Origin: Haemophilus parainfluenzae | GTDB lineage: Bacteria; Pseudomonadota; Gammaproteobacteria; Enterobacterales; Pasteurellaceae | DNA length: 20,991 nucleotides | Direction: 5' to 3' | Assembly: GCA_018381425.1 (NCBI GenBank) | Contig: JAGZRY010000006.1 | Span: 1 to 20,991 of the forward strand | Shown here: positions 1-7,797 of the stretch, one piece after another | Layout: the number at the start of each line of letters is the position of its first letter | Position numbering within the stretch: position 1 is the stretch's first letter | Notes under the pieces: generated by a model | Told to the model about the DNA's origin: nothing | What the model saw: only the letters and a program-made list of their open reading frames with translations | The model's database searches: none | Translations under genes and position numbers: made by a program

Positions 1-388
1 AATCGTCGATACCTTGATTTTTGCAGGAAGAAAGCAGGGACGCAAAATATTTACACCCCTGCTTGATTGAGCTTTCCGTATCTAAAGAGTTGGGCGGTAG
101 TCCCAGACTTTCTGAACTCTGCATGACATCTTCTGCCGTACCGCCACTTTCTACTTGAATGATAGCCAGCAACACATTGACGTACTCGGAGATACCGTAT
201 TCTCTAGCATATTTTTCCACCATAGGCTGATGTTTCAAGACTTCTGCGGATAGGTTCATACCCGTGCCAGAAGAAAAGTTGCTGTTCTCGTCGTCGCTGT
301 CCGCACTTATCAAGACACCAAAGAAAAGTACCAGAGAAAAGAGGATAGGAAACAGACTGCCGATAATAGCGATATGTTTCAGTTTCAT
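1..388 (-). CDS. orf14: Peptidoglycan hydrolase of the ICE (CwlT/Tn916 Orf14-like), 5' part only
   Basis: Partial gene; 129 codons are visible and the frame runs off the left edge of the window. The ATG overlaps the stop of the upstream VirB6-like gene in an ATGA arrangement. Residues about 5-28 form a hydrophobic signal/anchor segment (IGSLFPILFSLVLFFGVLI). A lysozyme/lytic-transglycosylase-like domain then begins (MVEKYAREYG, then AIIQVESGG), with the probable catalytic Glu at residue 80. In the Tn916 and ICEBs1 families this protein also carries a C-terminal NlpC/P60 endopeptidase domain, and it opens the cell wall for the conjugation channel; that second domain would lie outside this window and is inferred. 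The position right after the VirB6-like gene matches Tn916 orf14. Confidence 0.9.
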   Translation of the reverse strand, partial: MKLKHIAIIGSLFPILFSLVLFFGVLISADSDDENSNFSSGTGMNLSAEVLKHQPMVEKYAREYGISEYVNVLLAIIQVESGGTAEDVMQSSESLGLPPNSLDTESSIKQGCKYFASLLSSCKNQGIDD

Positions 389-2502
389 TTTTTCTTCTGT
401 CCTTTCTTCGTTACAAGGTTACGAGTTTTCTCTGTGGTCTGCTGGTTCTTTTGAACCGTTGTCTGCTGTGTCTTTATGATACGCTCTGTATGTAAATTCT
501 GGCGGTTTACCTTTGTGGTAGGCTCAACCGATTTTCCAGAAGCTAACGGACGCTCTTTTACAGATTTCACATCATCACTTTTCACAGAAGTAGCAGGGCG
601 TTTGACTTCCTGCGGTTTCTCGATATTCTGTTTCTTAACTTCTGAAGAAGTCGCTGGTCTTTCATGTGGACGGGTAGCTCCCGTTGTCGCTGATCCGTCC
701 GTCTTTCTTCCAGACTTTGCTTCTTGTGCCTTTTGTAATTCCATACGCTTATCAGCGATATTCTGTCTATGCTGTTGCTGTTTCTCATATCGCCCAGCTT
801 GACGCTCACTTTGTTCCTGCACTACGCCACGCTTAAAATCAGATACACTTGACTTCGCTTTTTCCTTTGCGGAATGAACGACATAAGCGGTCTGGGTCGG
901 TACGCCCTTGATATTTTCACGGACAGCATTTGCCTTATCCTTGACCTTGTTTTTCGTATCTAAGACAGCACCTACGGCTGAACCAGCCTTTTGTCCCATG
1001 CTGGAAGATGTATTACTGCGAGATTGTGTGTGTTGTTTTTGTTTGCCATTCGATACGGCATTACCAGCTACCGCACCAGCGATACCGCCAGCCGTAACCG
1101 CACCAGCAACACGACGCTCAAATCTTCTGGCTCTGTGTCGCATATATAAATACGGTCTGTGGAATATCCTGCGTCCCATGCTTTGACTGTCGCCAGCGTT
1201 TAAACTAAACATACTCATTAAATCGCCCAGCTTCATGTAGATACCAGCAAAACATACTATCTGCAAGAACGCCACCATAAAGAACGGATAGTCTGTCGAG
1301 ATATTGTAGAACATACTCGAAATACTAAATGCCACCGTTACAATGAGTGTAATTCCTGCCCTTGTCATAATGGTATTGAATACTCTTACGATTGCCTGCT
1401 TTGCCATGCTTTCATAGCTCGGTATCATGGATAATAAAAAGCTGATAGGTAAAAACATTGCAAAGATGATAAAGAGTATCTGCGAAAATATCATCATGCC
1501 CGTAAGCAGGAATACAAAAATGGTTATCCCTAAGTTGAAGAGCAAGAGGAAGAACACCATACCTAAACGGTTCACGACCTGCGGTATCGTCAGATTGTTA
1601 TTGTCGTTATCCTCAATCTCTGTCTTTACCACAGTTTCCCTTGTTTCGCCGTCCTCATCATCTGGACTTGCTGATACCAGAGCTTCCACACGGTCAGCCC
1701 CGATTTCTTCCACGTCGCTGTTGCCAAACTGCAAGAGTAGCCACGGCTGTTTGACTTGAATAGAAAATAGGCTGTCCCTTATCAAGTCCACACTATCCTT
1801 GCCTTGACTGTCGCTGTCTGGGAGCATGATTTTTGTTCCCAAGTCCAAAGAAGCGGTACTAATATCACTTGAAAAGTCATTCACTTTCTTTATATAGTCG
1901 GGAGCATACGCAATAAAGGAAGCCGACAAGAGGAACACTACAACAAAGTTGATAACAGCGTGTAATACTTTGCTGGTTTCTCTTTTGACAAGTCCCGTAT
2001 AAGCTACATAAATACCCACAACTAAAATTATCATCAATAGGAAGCCTACATAAAAACCAGAGGTAGAAAAGCCGTTCTCGGTAACGCCTGCAAGGGTCTG
2101 TATGCTCTTGCCGATACTGTCTGCCATATCGTTAATAAAATCCAGCTTGTAGGCTTCCTGCACCACATAACCCGTTGCATTGGAAAGATAAAGGCTGATA
2201 GTCCAGACAAAGTTGGTAATACAGTAAAGCCCGTACTGCACCGATTTCCCGATACCGTCCAGCCAGTTCCATGGAAGCCACGACCAGCTATTATCTACAT
2301 AAAAATCTAGCTGATAGTTAGACAGCGGATATTTTGAATAAAGGTTCTCGGTATTGATAGTGTCGTCCACAAGCCCCGTCGCATGAGCTACCGTCCCTAA
2401 GAGTGAAAGCAGGATAAGGGTAAGTCCCACGACAAACAGAGCCATTTTGAGAAAGTGAAGTATCTTTTTTCTTGTGAACGCACCTTTTATCCTTTCTTTC
2501 AT
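385..2502 (-). CDS. orf15: VirB6/TrbL-like conjugation channel membrane protein (Tn916 Orf15-like)
   Basis: Polytopic membrane protein of 705 aa. The N-terminus has a signal-like hydrophobic segment (about residues 20-42), followed by several membrane segments in the first two thirds (for example around FYVGFLLMIILVVGIYVAY, MVFFLLLFNLGITIFVFLL and ILFIIFAMFLPISFLLSMI). The last ~230 residues are a hydrophilic Lys/Gln/Arg-rich tail. This layout is that of the Tn916 Orf15 family, taken to be the VirB6-like channel component of Gram-positive type IV secretion. A GTG lies one codon upstream, but GAGGTGG is placed properly for the ATG at 2502 and too close for the GTG, so the ATG is chosen. The ATG shares one base with the stop of the VirB4 gene, and its own stop overlaps the lysozyme start, so the three are translationally linked. 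Confidence 0.88.
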   Translation of the reverse strand: MKERIKGAFTRKKILHFLKMALFVVGLTLILLSLLGTVAHATGLVDDTINTENLYSKYPLSNYQLDFYVDNSWSWLPWNWLDGIGKSVQYGLYCITNFVWTISLYLSNATGYVVQEAYKLDFINDMADSIGKSIQTLAGVTENGFSTSGFYVGFLLMIILVVGIYVAYTGLVKRETSKVLHAVINFVVVFLLSASFIAYAPDYIKKVNDFSSDISTASLDLGTKIMLPDSDSQGKDSVDLIRDSLFSIQVKQPWLLLQFGNSDVEEIGADRVEALVSASPDDEDGETRETVVKTEIEDNDNNNLTIPQVVNRLGMVFFLLLFNLGITIFVFLLTGMMIFSQILFIIFAMFLPISFLLSMIPSYESMAKQAIVRVFNTIMTRAGITLIVTVAFSISSMFYNISTDYPFFMVAFLQIVCFAGIYMKLGDLMSMFSLNAGDSQSMGRRIFHRPYLYMRHRARRFERRVAGAVTAGGIAGAVAGNAVSNGKQKQHTQSRSNTSSSMGQKAGSAVGAVLDTKNKVKDKANAVRENIKGVPTQTAYVVHSAKEKAKSSVSDFKRGVVQEQSERQAGRYEKQQQHRQNIADKRMELQKAQEAKSGRKTDGSATTGATRPHERPATSSEVKKQNIEKPQEVKRPATSVKSDDVKSVKERPLASGKSVEPTTKVNRQNLHTERIIKTQQTTVQKNQQTTEKTRNLVTKKGQKKK

Positions 2503-4952
2503 CACTCCACCTCATTTCTCTGTACGGGCGGTCTGGTATCAAAGGCGATCAGCAATTCTTCAAAGACGGGGTGTACTTGAATGACACCAACACGCCCACG
2601 CAAATCTTGAAATAGGCATTGCCCGTTTTCTAAATCACGAAGTCGCTTCTGGTTGTTCTCGTCCTCTTTATCCAGTCCGAAAAATTCCAATGTCTGCTTG
2701 ATTTCCTCAATAGCGGTACTGCGAAATGCAAATTTCAAACCGATATTGTTTTTCAGACTTTCTTTTGATACATCTGTCGCACTCTGGGTAACGAAGTAAA
2801 CGCCTGCGTTCATAGCACGTCCAGCACGCACCAGCTTATTAGAGAGCGTTTCGCCTTGTGCGACATTTAAGAACGCCCACGCTTCATCTAAATCCACAAT
2901 CTTAAAAATGCTTCTGTCGGAATGGATAAAGTCAAGTGCAAAGGTGGAAATGACAATCAGCATAGAAACAGACAATAATTCAATCGTTGTGTATTCTTCA
3001 AAGGTTGTGTCCTTGTCTGGTAATACCAAATCCGCTACTTGAATAATGTTGAGCTGGTTTTCCAGACTGATAGCATTTTCTACCGTACCGTCAGAGAACA
3101 GAAGATGTGCAAAATCATAGTCCGTGAAGCTGTCGATATGGTCGGCAATGTTCCTTGATATTGGTGTATCTTCTCTGCGTAGCTCGTCTACCACATGGAG
3201 CAACCCCCTTGATGAGCTTTGCACGACGGAGCGAACCGCCTTGCGAAGTACGGGGAATTTTTCGCCGTCCCTAGAGGAAATACCCGTAAGAAAAGTGAGT
3301 ATGTCGATTGCCAGACTTTCAGCATCTTTCACATCACGCATAATCACAAAAGGGTCAAGAAGTCCTGCATTTTCCTTTTCGCTGGTAAGGTTTACGATAT
3401 TGATTTCATGTGCAATCTCTGGGAGCGTTTCTTTCCAATTCCCACGCTCATTTTTAGGGTCTAAGATAACCGCTTGACCGCCAAAGAGAACGGAATAGTA
3501 CACAAGCAGGTTGTTACAGAATGACTTGCCACCGCCAAGACTTCCCACAAAGGCAGAAGCTAAAGCATTGGTAACTGTTCCCTTGATACCCTGCGAAGCA
3601 ATCGACGGCTGTAAGTACACATTTCTTCCCGTATCAACGGAATAACCGATATAGATACCTGTGTTTTCGCCTAACTGCTGTGTCGCTCCAAAGCCAAGAC
3701 CAGCCAAGAAGTCGGATTTTACATACTGCACATAGTCATTGATGTATCGCTTGCTGGCAGGTAAAAATTCAGAATGAAGCCCTAACATATCGCCAGCAGG
3801 TCGTACCAGCTTGACGTTCAAATCGTCGTAAAAGTCCTTGACTTCATCACAACGGCGTTTCAGCTCGTCCAGATCGGGTGCAGACACCCGTATGACGTAG
3901 CTTAACTTATACATACTTTCTTTACTTTGGTCTAAATCTGTTTCCAGCTCGTCCACGCTGTCTAATGCGTCCACCACATTTGAGCTTGTTTCACTTCCCG
4001 ATTGGAAAGCATGATTGTCTAAATCTTTCAGCTCCTTTTTCTTGTTGCGGACAACAGAAAGAGCCTTGCGGTTCTCGACAATTTCTACATTCATGGACGT
4101 ATCGACGGGAAAACTAAACTGCTGTTGCTGGAAATAGAAGATTTCGCTTGACGGAAAATCCAGCTCCCCGACAATCGCATTGACGGTAAAGTACGACACA
4201 TAACTTTCGCTGTCCTCATGCTCCAGACGCAAGTATCGCTGGCTTTCTTCAATCAGACAACGGGTAGGTCGGATAAGGTCGTAATACTTGATAAGGGTTT
4301 CCTTTTTCAGTTTCTTCTCTGGTAAGTAACACTCATAATCTTCATAAGCTACGCCGTCCCTGCCGTAAAGGTGTTCCATGAGATACCCGAAGTCGTTTTT
4401 ATCCAAACGTCGTACCTTAAAGCGTCGGCTTATCTTGTTTTCTAACAATTTTTCCATTTTCATGTAGCGGTTGATTTCATCATTTGTCATGGAAACAAAG
4501 TCATTCATCAGCGTGTGATTGACCTCGTTTAGAAATTCCTTGACCGTCATAAATAGGGATTTCTTCATGTTCTTTAGATTGACTTCCTGCTCCGTAACCA
4601 TGAGCTTAAAGCCCAAGAAGAAACGATAGTCCACTTGATTGTCGCCAATCATAGATACAAGGGCTTCTGTCTGTTCATCAATCTTTTGTATCGCCACATC
4701 ACGAAGCCTGCCAGACACCAGCTTTTTCGACTGTTCTTGAATACTCCTAACGGAGCTTTCCGTTGCAATCTGTAACGCATGGATTTTACCCTCACGGGAC
4801 TGTGCGATAAGCTGTCGGAAGCTGTCATGCACGATATATTTCTGTTCTGCCGACAAGAAGCTGTAATTGTAGGGTATCAGCTCATAATAGGCGAACACCT
4901 CATTGTCCTTGTTCCAGACAAGGTTATTGTCGATATATTTAATCGGGAACAT
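2502..4952 (-). CDS. orf16: VirB4-type conjugation ATPase (Tn916 Orf16-like)
   Basis: 816-aa AAA+/FtsK-like ATPase that powers the type IV secretion channel. Walker A is GSLGGGKS at residues 470-477, Walker B is IVDLDEAW at about 685-692, and a motif with GVYFVTQS follows at about 716-723. The ~450 residues before Walker A are the usual VirB4 N-terminal part that contacts the membrane complex. Length and motif layout match Tn916 Orf16 and ICEBs1 ConE. It overlaps the TcpE gene by 14 bp upstream and the VirB6-like gene by one base downstream, so it sits in the middle of a tightly packed transfer operon. Nothing in the sequence suggests damage. Confidence 0.95.
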   Translation of the reverse strand: MFPIKYIDNNLVWNKDNEVFAYYELIPYNYSFLSAEQKYIVHDSFRQLIAQSREGKIHALQIATESSVRSIQEQSKKLVSGRLRDVAIQKIDEQTEALVSMIGDNQVDYRFFLGFKLMVTEQEVNLKNMKKSLFMTVKEFLNEVNHTLMNDFVSMTNDEINRYMKMEKLLENKISRRFKVRRLDKNDFGYLMEHLYGRDGVAYEDYECYLPEKKLKKETLIKYYDLIRPTRCLIEESQRYLRLEHEDSESYVSYFTVNAIVGELDFPSSEIFYFQQQQFSFPVDTSMNVEIVENRKALSVVRNKKKELKDLDNHAFQSGSETSSNVVDALDSVDELETDLDQSKESMYKLSYVIRVSAPDLDELKRRCDEVKDFYDDLNVKLVRPAGDMLGLHSEFLPASKRYINDYVQYVKSDFLAGLGFGATQQLGENTGIYIGYSVDTGRNVYLQPSIASQGIKGTVTNALASAFVGSLGGGKSFCNNLLVYYSVLFGGQAVILDPKNERGNWKETLPEIAHEINIVNLTSEKENAGLLDPFVIMRDVKDAESLAIDILTFLTGISSRDGEKFPVLRKAVRSVVQSSSRGLLHVVDELRREDTPISRNIADHIDSFTDYDFAHLLFSDGTVENAISLENQLNIIQVADLVLPDKDTTFEEYTTIELLSVSMLIVISTFALDFIHSDRSIFKIVDLDEAWAFLNVAQGETLSNKLVRAGRAMNAGVYFVTQSATDVSKESLKNNIGLKFAFRSTAIEEIKQTLEFFGLDKEDENNQKRLRDLENGQCLFQDLRGRVGVIQVHPVFEELLIAFDTRPPVQRNEVE

Positions 4953-5328
4953 AATTCACACTCCTAACTGCCGTGATAGTTTCGTTTACTTGCTGTTCAT
5001 GCAGTTTCACGGCTTTTCCTGCATAAGTGATTTTAGGTCGGACGGCATAAGTCAGCATGGATTTTAGGAAGCTGTAAGGCTTCTTGCCGTCAAAGGTTTT
5101 CTGGCTCATAAACCATGTGAAAGCAACGGGAATACCGAAGTATTTTAAAAACGCTCCCTCAATCATGGAAAGCGGTGGCAGGTCGCCAAGAAGAATGATG
5201 ATAAATTCAGTCATGACAAACCATGTAATCTGGGTAAAGGTAACGGGAAAGGGCAGATTAAAGTCATTGATTGCATATAGGACTTTTTCCACGTTCCAGA
5301 TACCCGTGTAGCTTTTAATTTTCTTCAT
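4939..5328 (-). CDS. orf17: TcpE-family conjugal transfer membrane protein (Tn916 Orf17-like)
   Basis: 129-aa protein beginning MKKIKSYTGIWNVEKV, which is the family's normal N-terminus. Two hydrophobic stretches (about VTFTQITWFVMTEFIIILL and FGIPVAFTWFM) form a membrane hairpin; the C-terminus is polar. TcpE (PF12648) proteins are membrane parts of Gram-positive conjugation channels. The frame is open a further 15 codons upstream, but that extension runs into a hairpin terminator and has no family similarity, so the ATG at 5328 is used. An AGGAG lies 12 bases upstream, slightly long spacing. It is preceded by a terminator-like hairpin that separates it from the ardA genes. Confidence 0.88.
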   Translation of the reverse strand: MKKIKSYTGIWNVEKVLYAINDFNLPFPVTFTQITWFVMTEFIIILLGDLPPLSMIEGAFLKYFGIPVAFTWFMSQKTFDGKKPYSFLKSMLTYAVRPKITYAGKAVKLHEQQVNETITAVRSVNYVPD

Positions 5329-5361
5329 ATGTTCAGAAAAACTCCTTTCTTTGAATTGGAA

Positions 5362-5389
5362 AAGGACAGCCATATTTCAGACTGTCCTT
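5362..5389 (-). terminator. Hairpin terminator between the ardA genes and tcpE
   Basis: AAGGACAG and CTGTCCTT form a perfect 8-bp stem around a 12-base loop; on the minus strand the 3' arm ends in CCTTTTCC, a short T-run. It lies after the ardA stop and before the ribosome-binding site of orf17, so it could set the ratio of ArdA to channel proteins by partial termination. Confidence 0.6.
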
Positions 5390-5441
5390 AAATGTAAATG
5401 AACTGTCAAAAGCAACAATACTTGTCGCTGATCTTCCAGCT

Positions 5442-5945
5442 CTAATATGGTATTTCGCACATACCGCTGTTTGTTTCAATAAATGTTCCCTCAAAGGATA
5501 AATCACGTCCGTAGGCTTCATAGTCGATATAGTTTTGCAACTGCGGTGGGATTTCCCCCAACATCTGCAATTCATCAATGAAATAATAAGCTACGTCCGT
5601 CATAGTTTCACAATCGGGATAATGATAAATCTCGTCGGTGTGTTCTGCTAATTCTTCCAGACTTCCATAATGAGAAATAAACTCGTCCAGACTGTCTACG
5701 ATATAGTCGGGAAGTTCCTCTAGCATATCATAGATATTGTTTAATTCCTCAATGGAAATGTATTCTGATACTTCCATAGGAAAGTTGTCGGTATCATGGA
5801 CGGCGTATTCTTCATACTCGGCATTTAAACCGATACGCTCTGCGATTTCTTCCTCATTCAAGGGAAAACGGAACCAATCGCCCACCAGATACCCCTCATT
5901 GTATTTTCCAAGATTAGCGATATACACCACCATATCTTCAACCAT
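5442..5945 (-). CDS. ardA: Antirestriction protein ArdA (copy 1, Tn916 Orf18-like)
   Basis: 167-aa strongly acidic protein. VYIANLGKYNEG near the N-terminus and the C-terminal QNYIDYEAYGRDLSF...GTFIETNSG are the standard ends of ArdA proteins such as Tn916 Orf18. ArdA is an elongated DNA mimic that binds and inhibits type I restriction-modification enzymes, protecting the incoming transferred strand in a new host. GAGGTGG is well spaced before the ATG. It lies 17 bp after a second, diverged ArdA-type gene, making a tandem pair. Confidence 0.93.
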   Translation of the reverse strand: MVEDMVVYIANLGKYNEGYLVGDWFRFPLNEEEIAERIGLNAEYEEYAVHDTDNFPMEVSEYISIEELNNIYDMLEELPDYIVDSLDEFISHYGSLEELAEHTDEIYHYPDCETMTDVAYYFIDELQMLGEIPPQLQNYIDYEAYGRDLSFEGTFIETNSGMCEIPY

Positions 5946-5962
5946 AAAATACCACCTCGCTT

Positions 5963-6460
5963 TTACGGTATTTCATAGATACCGTGTTCCGTTTCCAGAA
6001 AGCGTCCGTTATCGTCAAGATACTGTCCGTAGGCTTCAAAATCAAAGTAACGGGTAGTGCGTTCTTCAACGGAAGAAAAGGCAGGGTCATTATCAAGTAC
6101 ACGATGAGCAACGTCGGTCATGTTCTTACACCATGAATAATGAATGATGTCGTTTCTATGCTGGTGCAGTTCGTCCAGACTAGAGAAGTGGCACATCAAG
6201 TCCTCATAATCTTCTCTAAAATCTGCTGGCAGACTTTCAAAGGTGCGGTACATATCATTCAATCGCTCAATGGTCGTATCTTCGCCCACATCATCAGCAA
6301 AAGGTAATTCTTTTTCCAGAATACGATAGTCCTCACTTTCAATATCTACACCTAATCGTTCTTGCAGTTCTTCCTTGTCAATCGGCAGGGCAAACCAAGC
6401 AGAACGGATTTCATCATTTATCGGTTGTGTCGTTTCCAGCAACACTCGTAATTCCTGCAT
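5963..6460 (-). CDS. Diverged ArdA-type antirestriction protein (copy 2)
   Basis: 165-aa acidic protein that aligns along its length with copy 1: RSAWFALPIDKEELQERLGVD, ERLNDMYRTFESLP, FSSLDELHQHRNDI and the C-terminal YFDFEAYGQYLDDNGRFLETEHG. The usual YIANLGKYNEG start is replaced by LRVLLETTQPINDE, so the first ~15 residues differ from classical ArdA. This suggests a paralogue with a different restriction-enzyme range or different partner, rather than a recent duplicate. Its 5' end overlaps the upstream 85-aa gene by 47 bp in another frame, and AGGACGTGA sits before the ATG. Confidence 0.82.
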   Translation of the reverse strand: MQELRVLLETTQPINDEIRSAWFALPIDKEELQERLGVDIESEDYRILEKELPFADDVGEDTTIERLNDMYRTFESLPADFREDYEDLMCHFSSLDELHQHRNDIIHYSWCKNMTDVAHRVLDNDPAFSSVEERTTRYFDFEAYGQYLDDNGRFLETEHGIYEIP

Positions 6461-6671
6461 AGGTTATCACGTCCTTTCTTTTTAAAACCTCCGCTATGAC
6501 GGTGTACGGGACACCAAAGACATAGCGTGAAAAATCTTCTAACTGTTTCATAGGATAGTCAGCAGGATTCAAGTGTTTCAATTCAAACCAGACAGCACTT
6601 CGTTTAAAGGGTAAATCTGATATATATTGACAGCCAATCCTTGCCTGCATATCCTTAAAAATATCATTCAA
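6414..6671 (-). CDS. Small conserved-looking protein of unknown function with a TTG start
   Basis: 85-aa soluble protein (MNDIFKDMQARIGCQYISD start, central FSRYVFGVPYTVIAEVL). I do not assign it to a family with confidence. The start is TTG, supported by GGAGTGA at proper spacing; no in-frame ATG is well placed. It overlaps the diverged ardA gene by 47 bp, so the two are probably translationally coupled and part of the same antirestriction/transfer block. A strong hairpin terminator lies just upstream and separates it from the hydrolase gene. Confidence 0.65.
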   Translation of the reverse strand: MNDIFKDMQARIGCQYISDLPFKRSAVWFELKHLNPADYPMKQLEDFSRYVFGVPYTVIAEVLKRKDVITYAGITSVAGNDTTDK

Positions 6672-6701
6672 GCAATCACTCCAATCTAATTTTAGGTATG
6701 A

Positions 6702-6737
6702 AAAAAGCAGTCGATCTTTTCAGAATGACTGCTTTTT
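6702..6737 (-). terminator. Bidirectional hairpin terminator at the end of cargo block A
   Basis: Perfect 11-bp stem AAAAAGCAGTC/GACTGCTTTTT around a 14-base loop, with T-runs on both strands. It ends transcription of the alpha/beta hydrolase gene. The 20 bases 6693-6712 are identical to 13261-13280, where the same structure follows cargo block B. Confidence 0.85.
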
Positions 6738-6754
6738 ATGTGGGTATGAAATTG

Positions 6755-7354
6755 TTATAGTACATTTTTTATCCATTTGTGCAGAAAATCAACTTGTTGT
6801 TCTGTGTGAAACCAATGTTCTCCATTCTCCATTATGGTAAGATTAGCATTATGATTTTCAACAAAAGAATTTACTGTATTGCGAGAAGTAAGGTTATCAT
6901 TTCCAGCATAGAGAATTTCAGTCGGAACATTCCATGTAATAGGATTTTTCCTAGTAAATTCTAAATAATTCCATGATAAAGTTTCTCCAAAATCAGTAGA
7001 GATTTCTTTCTTTTCCAAAAGTTCTTTTTCTGTTACATTCGCCCATACCATCATATCGAGAATGAGCTTTTCCATATCCAGAATAGGAGATATAAAAAAT
7101 GCTTTCTCAATATCATAGTTTTGTAATGCGTACATTGAAAAATACGCTCCAATACTATTTGCTATAATGGAAATATGCTCATAATCATTTTTAAGGTTTT
7201 CATACACAGATTTAATCTGATTTTCTACTATCCACGGCAGGTATTCGTTGTAATCAATTCCTATGACATCATACCCGATACAGATTTCTTTATATTGTTC
7301 AGCTTCTAAATAGCTTCCACCTTTACCATGAATATACAGTATAGCTTTTTTCAA
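6755..7354 (-). CDS. Alpha/beta-hydrolase-fold protein, cargo block A
   Basis: 199-aa soluble protein with an alpha/beta-hydrolase layout. It has a first strand ending in YIHGKGGS (oxyanion-loop HGxGG), a nucleophile elbow IANSIGAY with the probable Ser at 67, an acid at D153 (LYAGNDN), and a His at 180 or 183 (GEHWFH). The elbow is A-N-S-I-G instead of the common G-x-S-x-G. The substrate cannot be predicted. The start is TTG with AGGAGTGAT upstream. The gene is AT-rich next to its neighbours, has its own promoter (7389-7417) and terminator (6702-6737), and breaks the usual orf19-orf18 order, so it is cargo rather than a transfer gene. Confidence 0.8.
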   Translation of the reverse strand: MKKAILYIHGKGGSYLEAEQYKEICIGYDVIGIDYNEYLPWIVENQIKSVYENLKNDYEHISIIANSIGAYFSMYALQNYDIEKAFFISPILDMEKLILDMMVWANVTEKELLEKKEISTDFGETLSWNYLEFTRKNPITWNVPTEILYAGNDNLTSRNTVNSFVENHNANLTIMENGEHWFHTEQQVDFLHKWIKNVL

Positions 7355-7388
7355 AATATCACTCCTATAACTTTTAATTTATACCCAC

Positions 7389-7417
7389 ATTGTATCATTA
7401 CTAAATTACTATAACAA
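7389..7417 (-). promoter_or_regulatory. Promoter of the alpha/beta hydrolase gene
   Basis: Minus strand: -35 TTGTTA (7417-7412), 17-base spacer, -10 TACAAT (7394-7389) with an extended TG one base upstream. The 21 bases 7381-7401 match 16059-16079 (upstream of the VOC gene) at 18 positions. Confidence 0.6.
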
Positions 7418-7426
7418 TAAAAATCA

Positions 7427-7648
7427 TTATGCACCGATAATCTTATTGAACAGCTCTAACAACACGTCTTTGACACCGCCAGCATTAAATACCAGACCAA
7501 CAGCGATAAGGGCAACTACCAAGAAGCCAATGAGCTTTGAAAACTCACGCTTAAATCCTAAGTAGATACCAATTACCACGATTGCCATAAGCACTAATGA
7601 CTGTGCATTGCTCAAAAACCAAGTATATAAATTTTGTCCGAAATTCAT
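7427..7648 (-). CDS. orf19: Small two-helix membrane protein (Tn916 Orf19-like)
   Basis: 73-aa protein, MNFGQNLYTWFLSN at the N-terminus, with hydrophobic segments at about residues 13-27 and 37-54 separated by a basic turn (GFKREFSK). Length and sequence character fit the Tn916 Orf19 family, a small membrane protein of the transfer region, possibly a channel component. It begins directly after the stop of the DUF3789 gene (no gap), whose last codons contain its ribosome-binding site (GAGGACAAATAA before ATG), so the two are translationally coupled. Confidence 0.82.
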   Translation of the reverse strand: MNFGQNLYTWFLSNAQSLVLMAIVVIGIYLGFKREFSKLIGFLVVALIAVGLVFNAGGVKDVLLELFNKIIGA

Positions 7649-7783
7649 TTATTTGTCCTCACTTTCTTTTAATCGTTCCATTTCTTTGTCTGCTTCTTTT
7701 CCTGCCTGCATTAAACACATCAGTATTACGCCCAGCCCCATGCCAAGTGTAAGGAAAAGAAAATCAAATAGTATTCGTTCCAT
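7649..7783 (-). CDS. DUF3789-like micro-membrane protein
   Basis: 44-aa gene: MERILFDFLFLTLGMGLGV, then LMCLMQAGKEADKEMER and an acidic end. One membrane helix (about residues 5-24) followed by a charged tail matches the DUF3789 small proteins seen between the relaxase and orf19 in Tn916-like ICEs. AAAGGAGC lies before the ATG. Its stop abuts the orf19 ATG, and it starts 14 bp after the relaxase stop. Function unknown; the fixed position suggests a role in transfer or its control. Confidence 0.75.
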   Translation of the reverse strand: MERILFDFLFLTLGMGLGVILMCLMQAGKEADKEMERLKESEDK

Positions 7784-7797
7784 GTTTCCATGCTCCT

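Noticed and set aside
476..802. Open frame of about 108 codons on the plus strand within the VirB6-like gene
   Set aside because: It lies opposite a clearly coding region, has a biased Cys/Ser/Phe composition typical of antisense frames and no ribosome-binding site.
582..809. Second minus-strand frame inside the VirB6-like gene tail
   Set aside because: It overlaps the coding frame of a recognised family protein and shows no start signal; a frame shadow.
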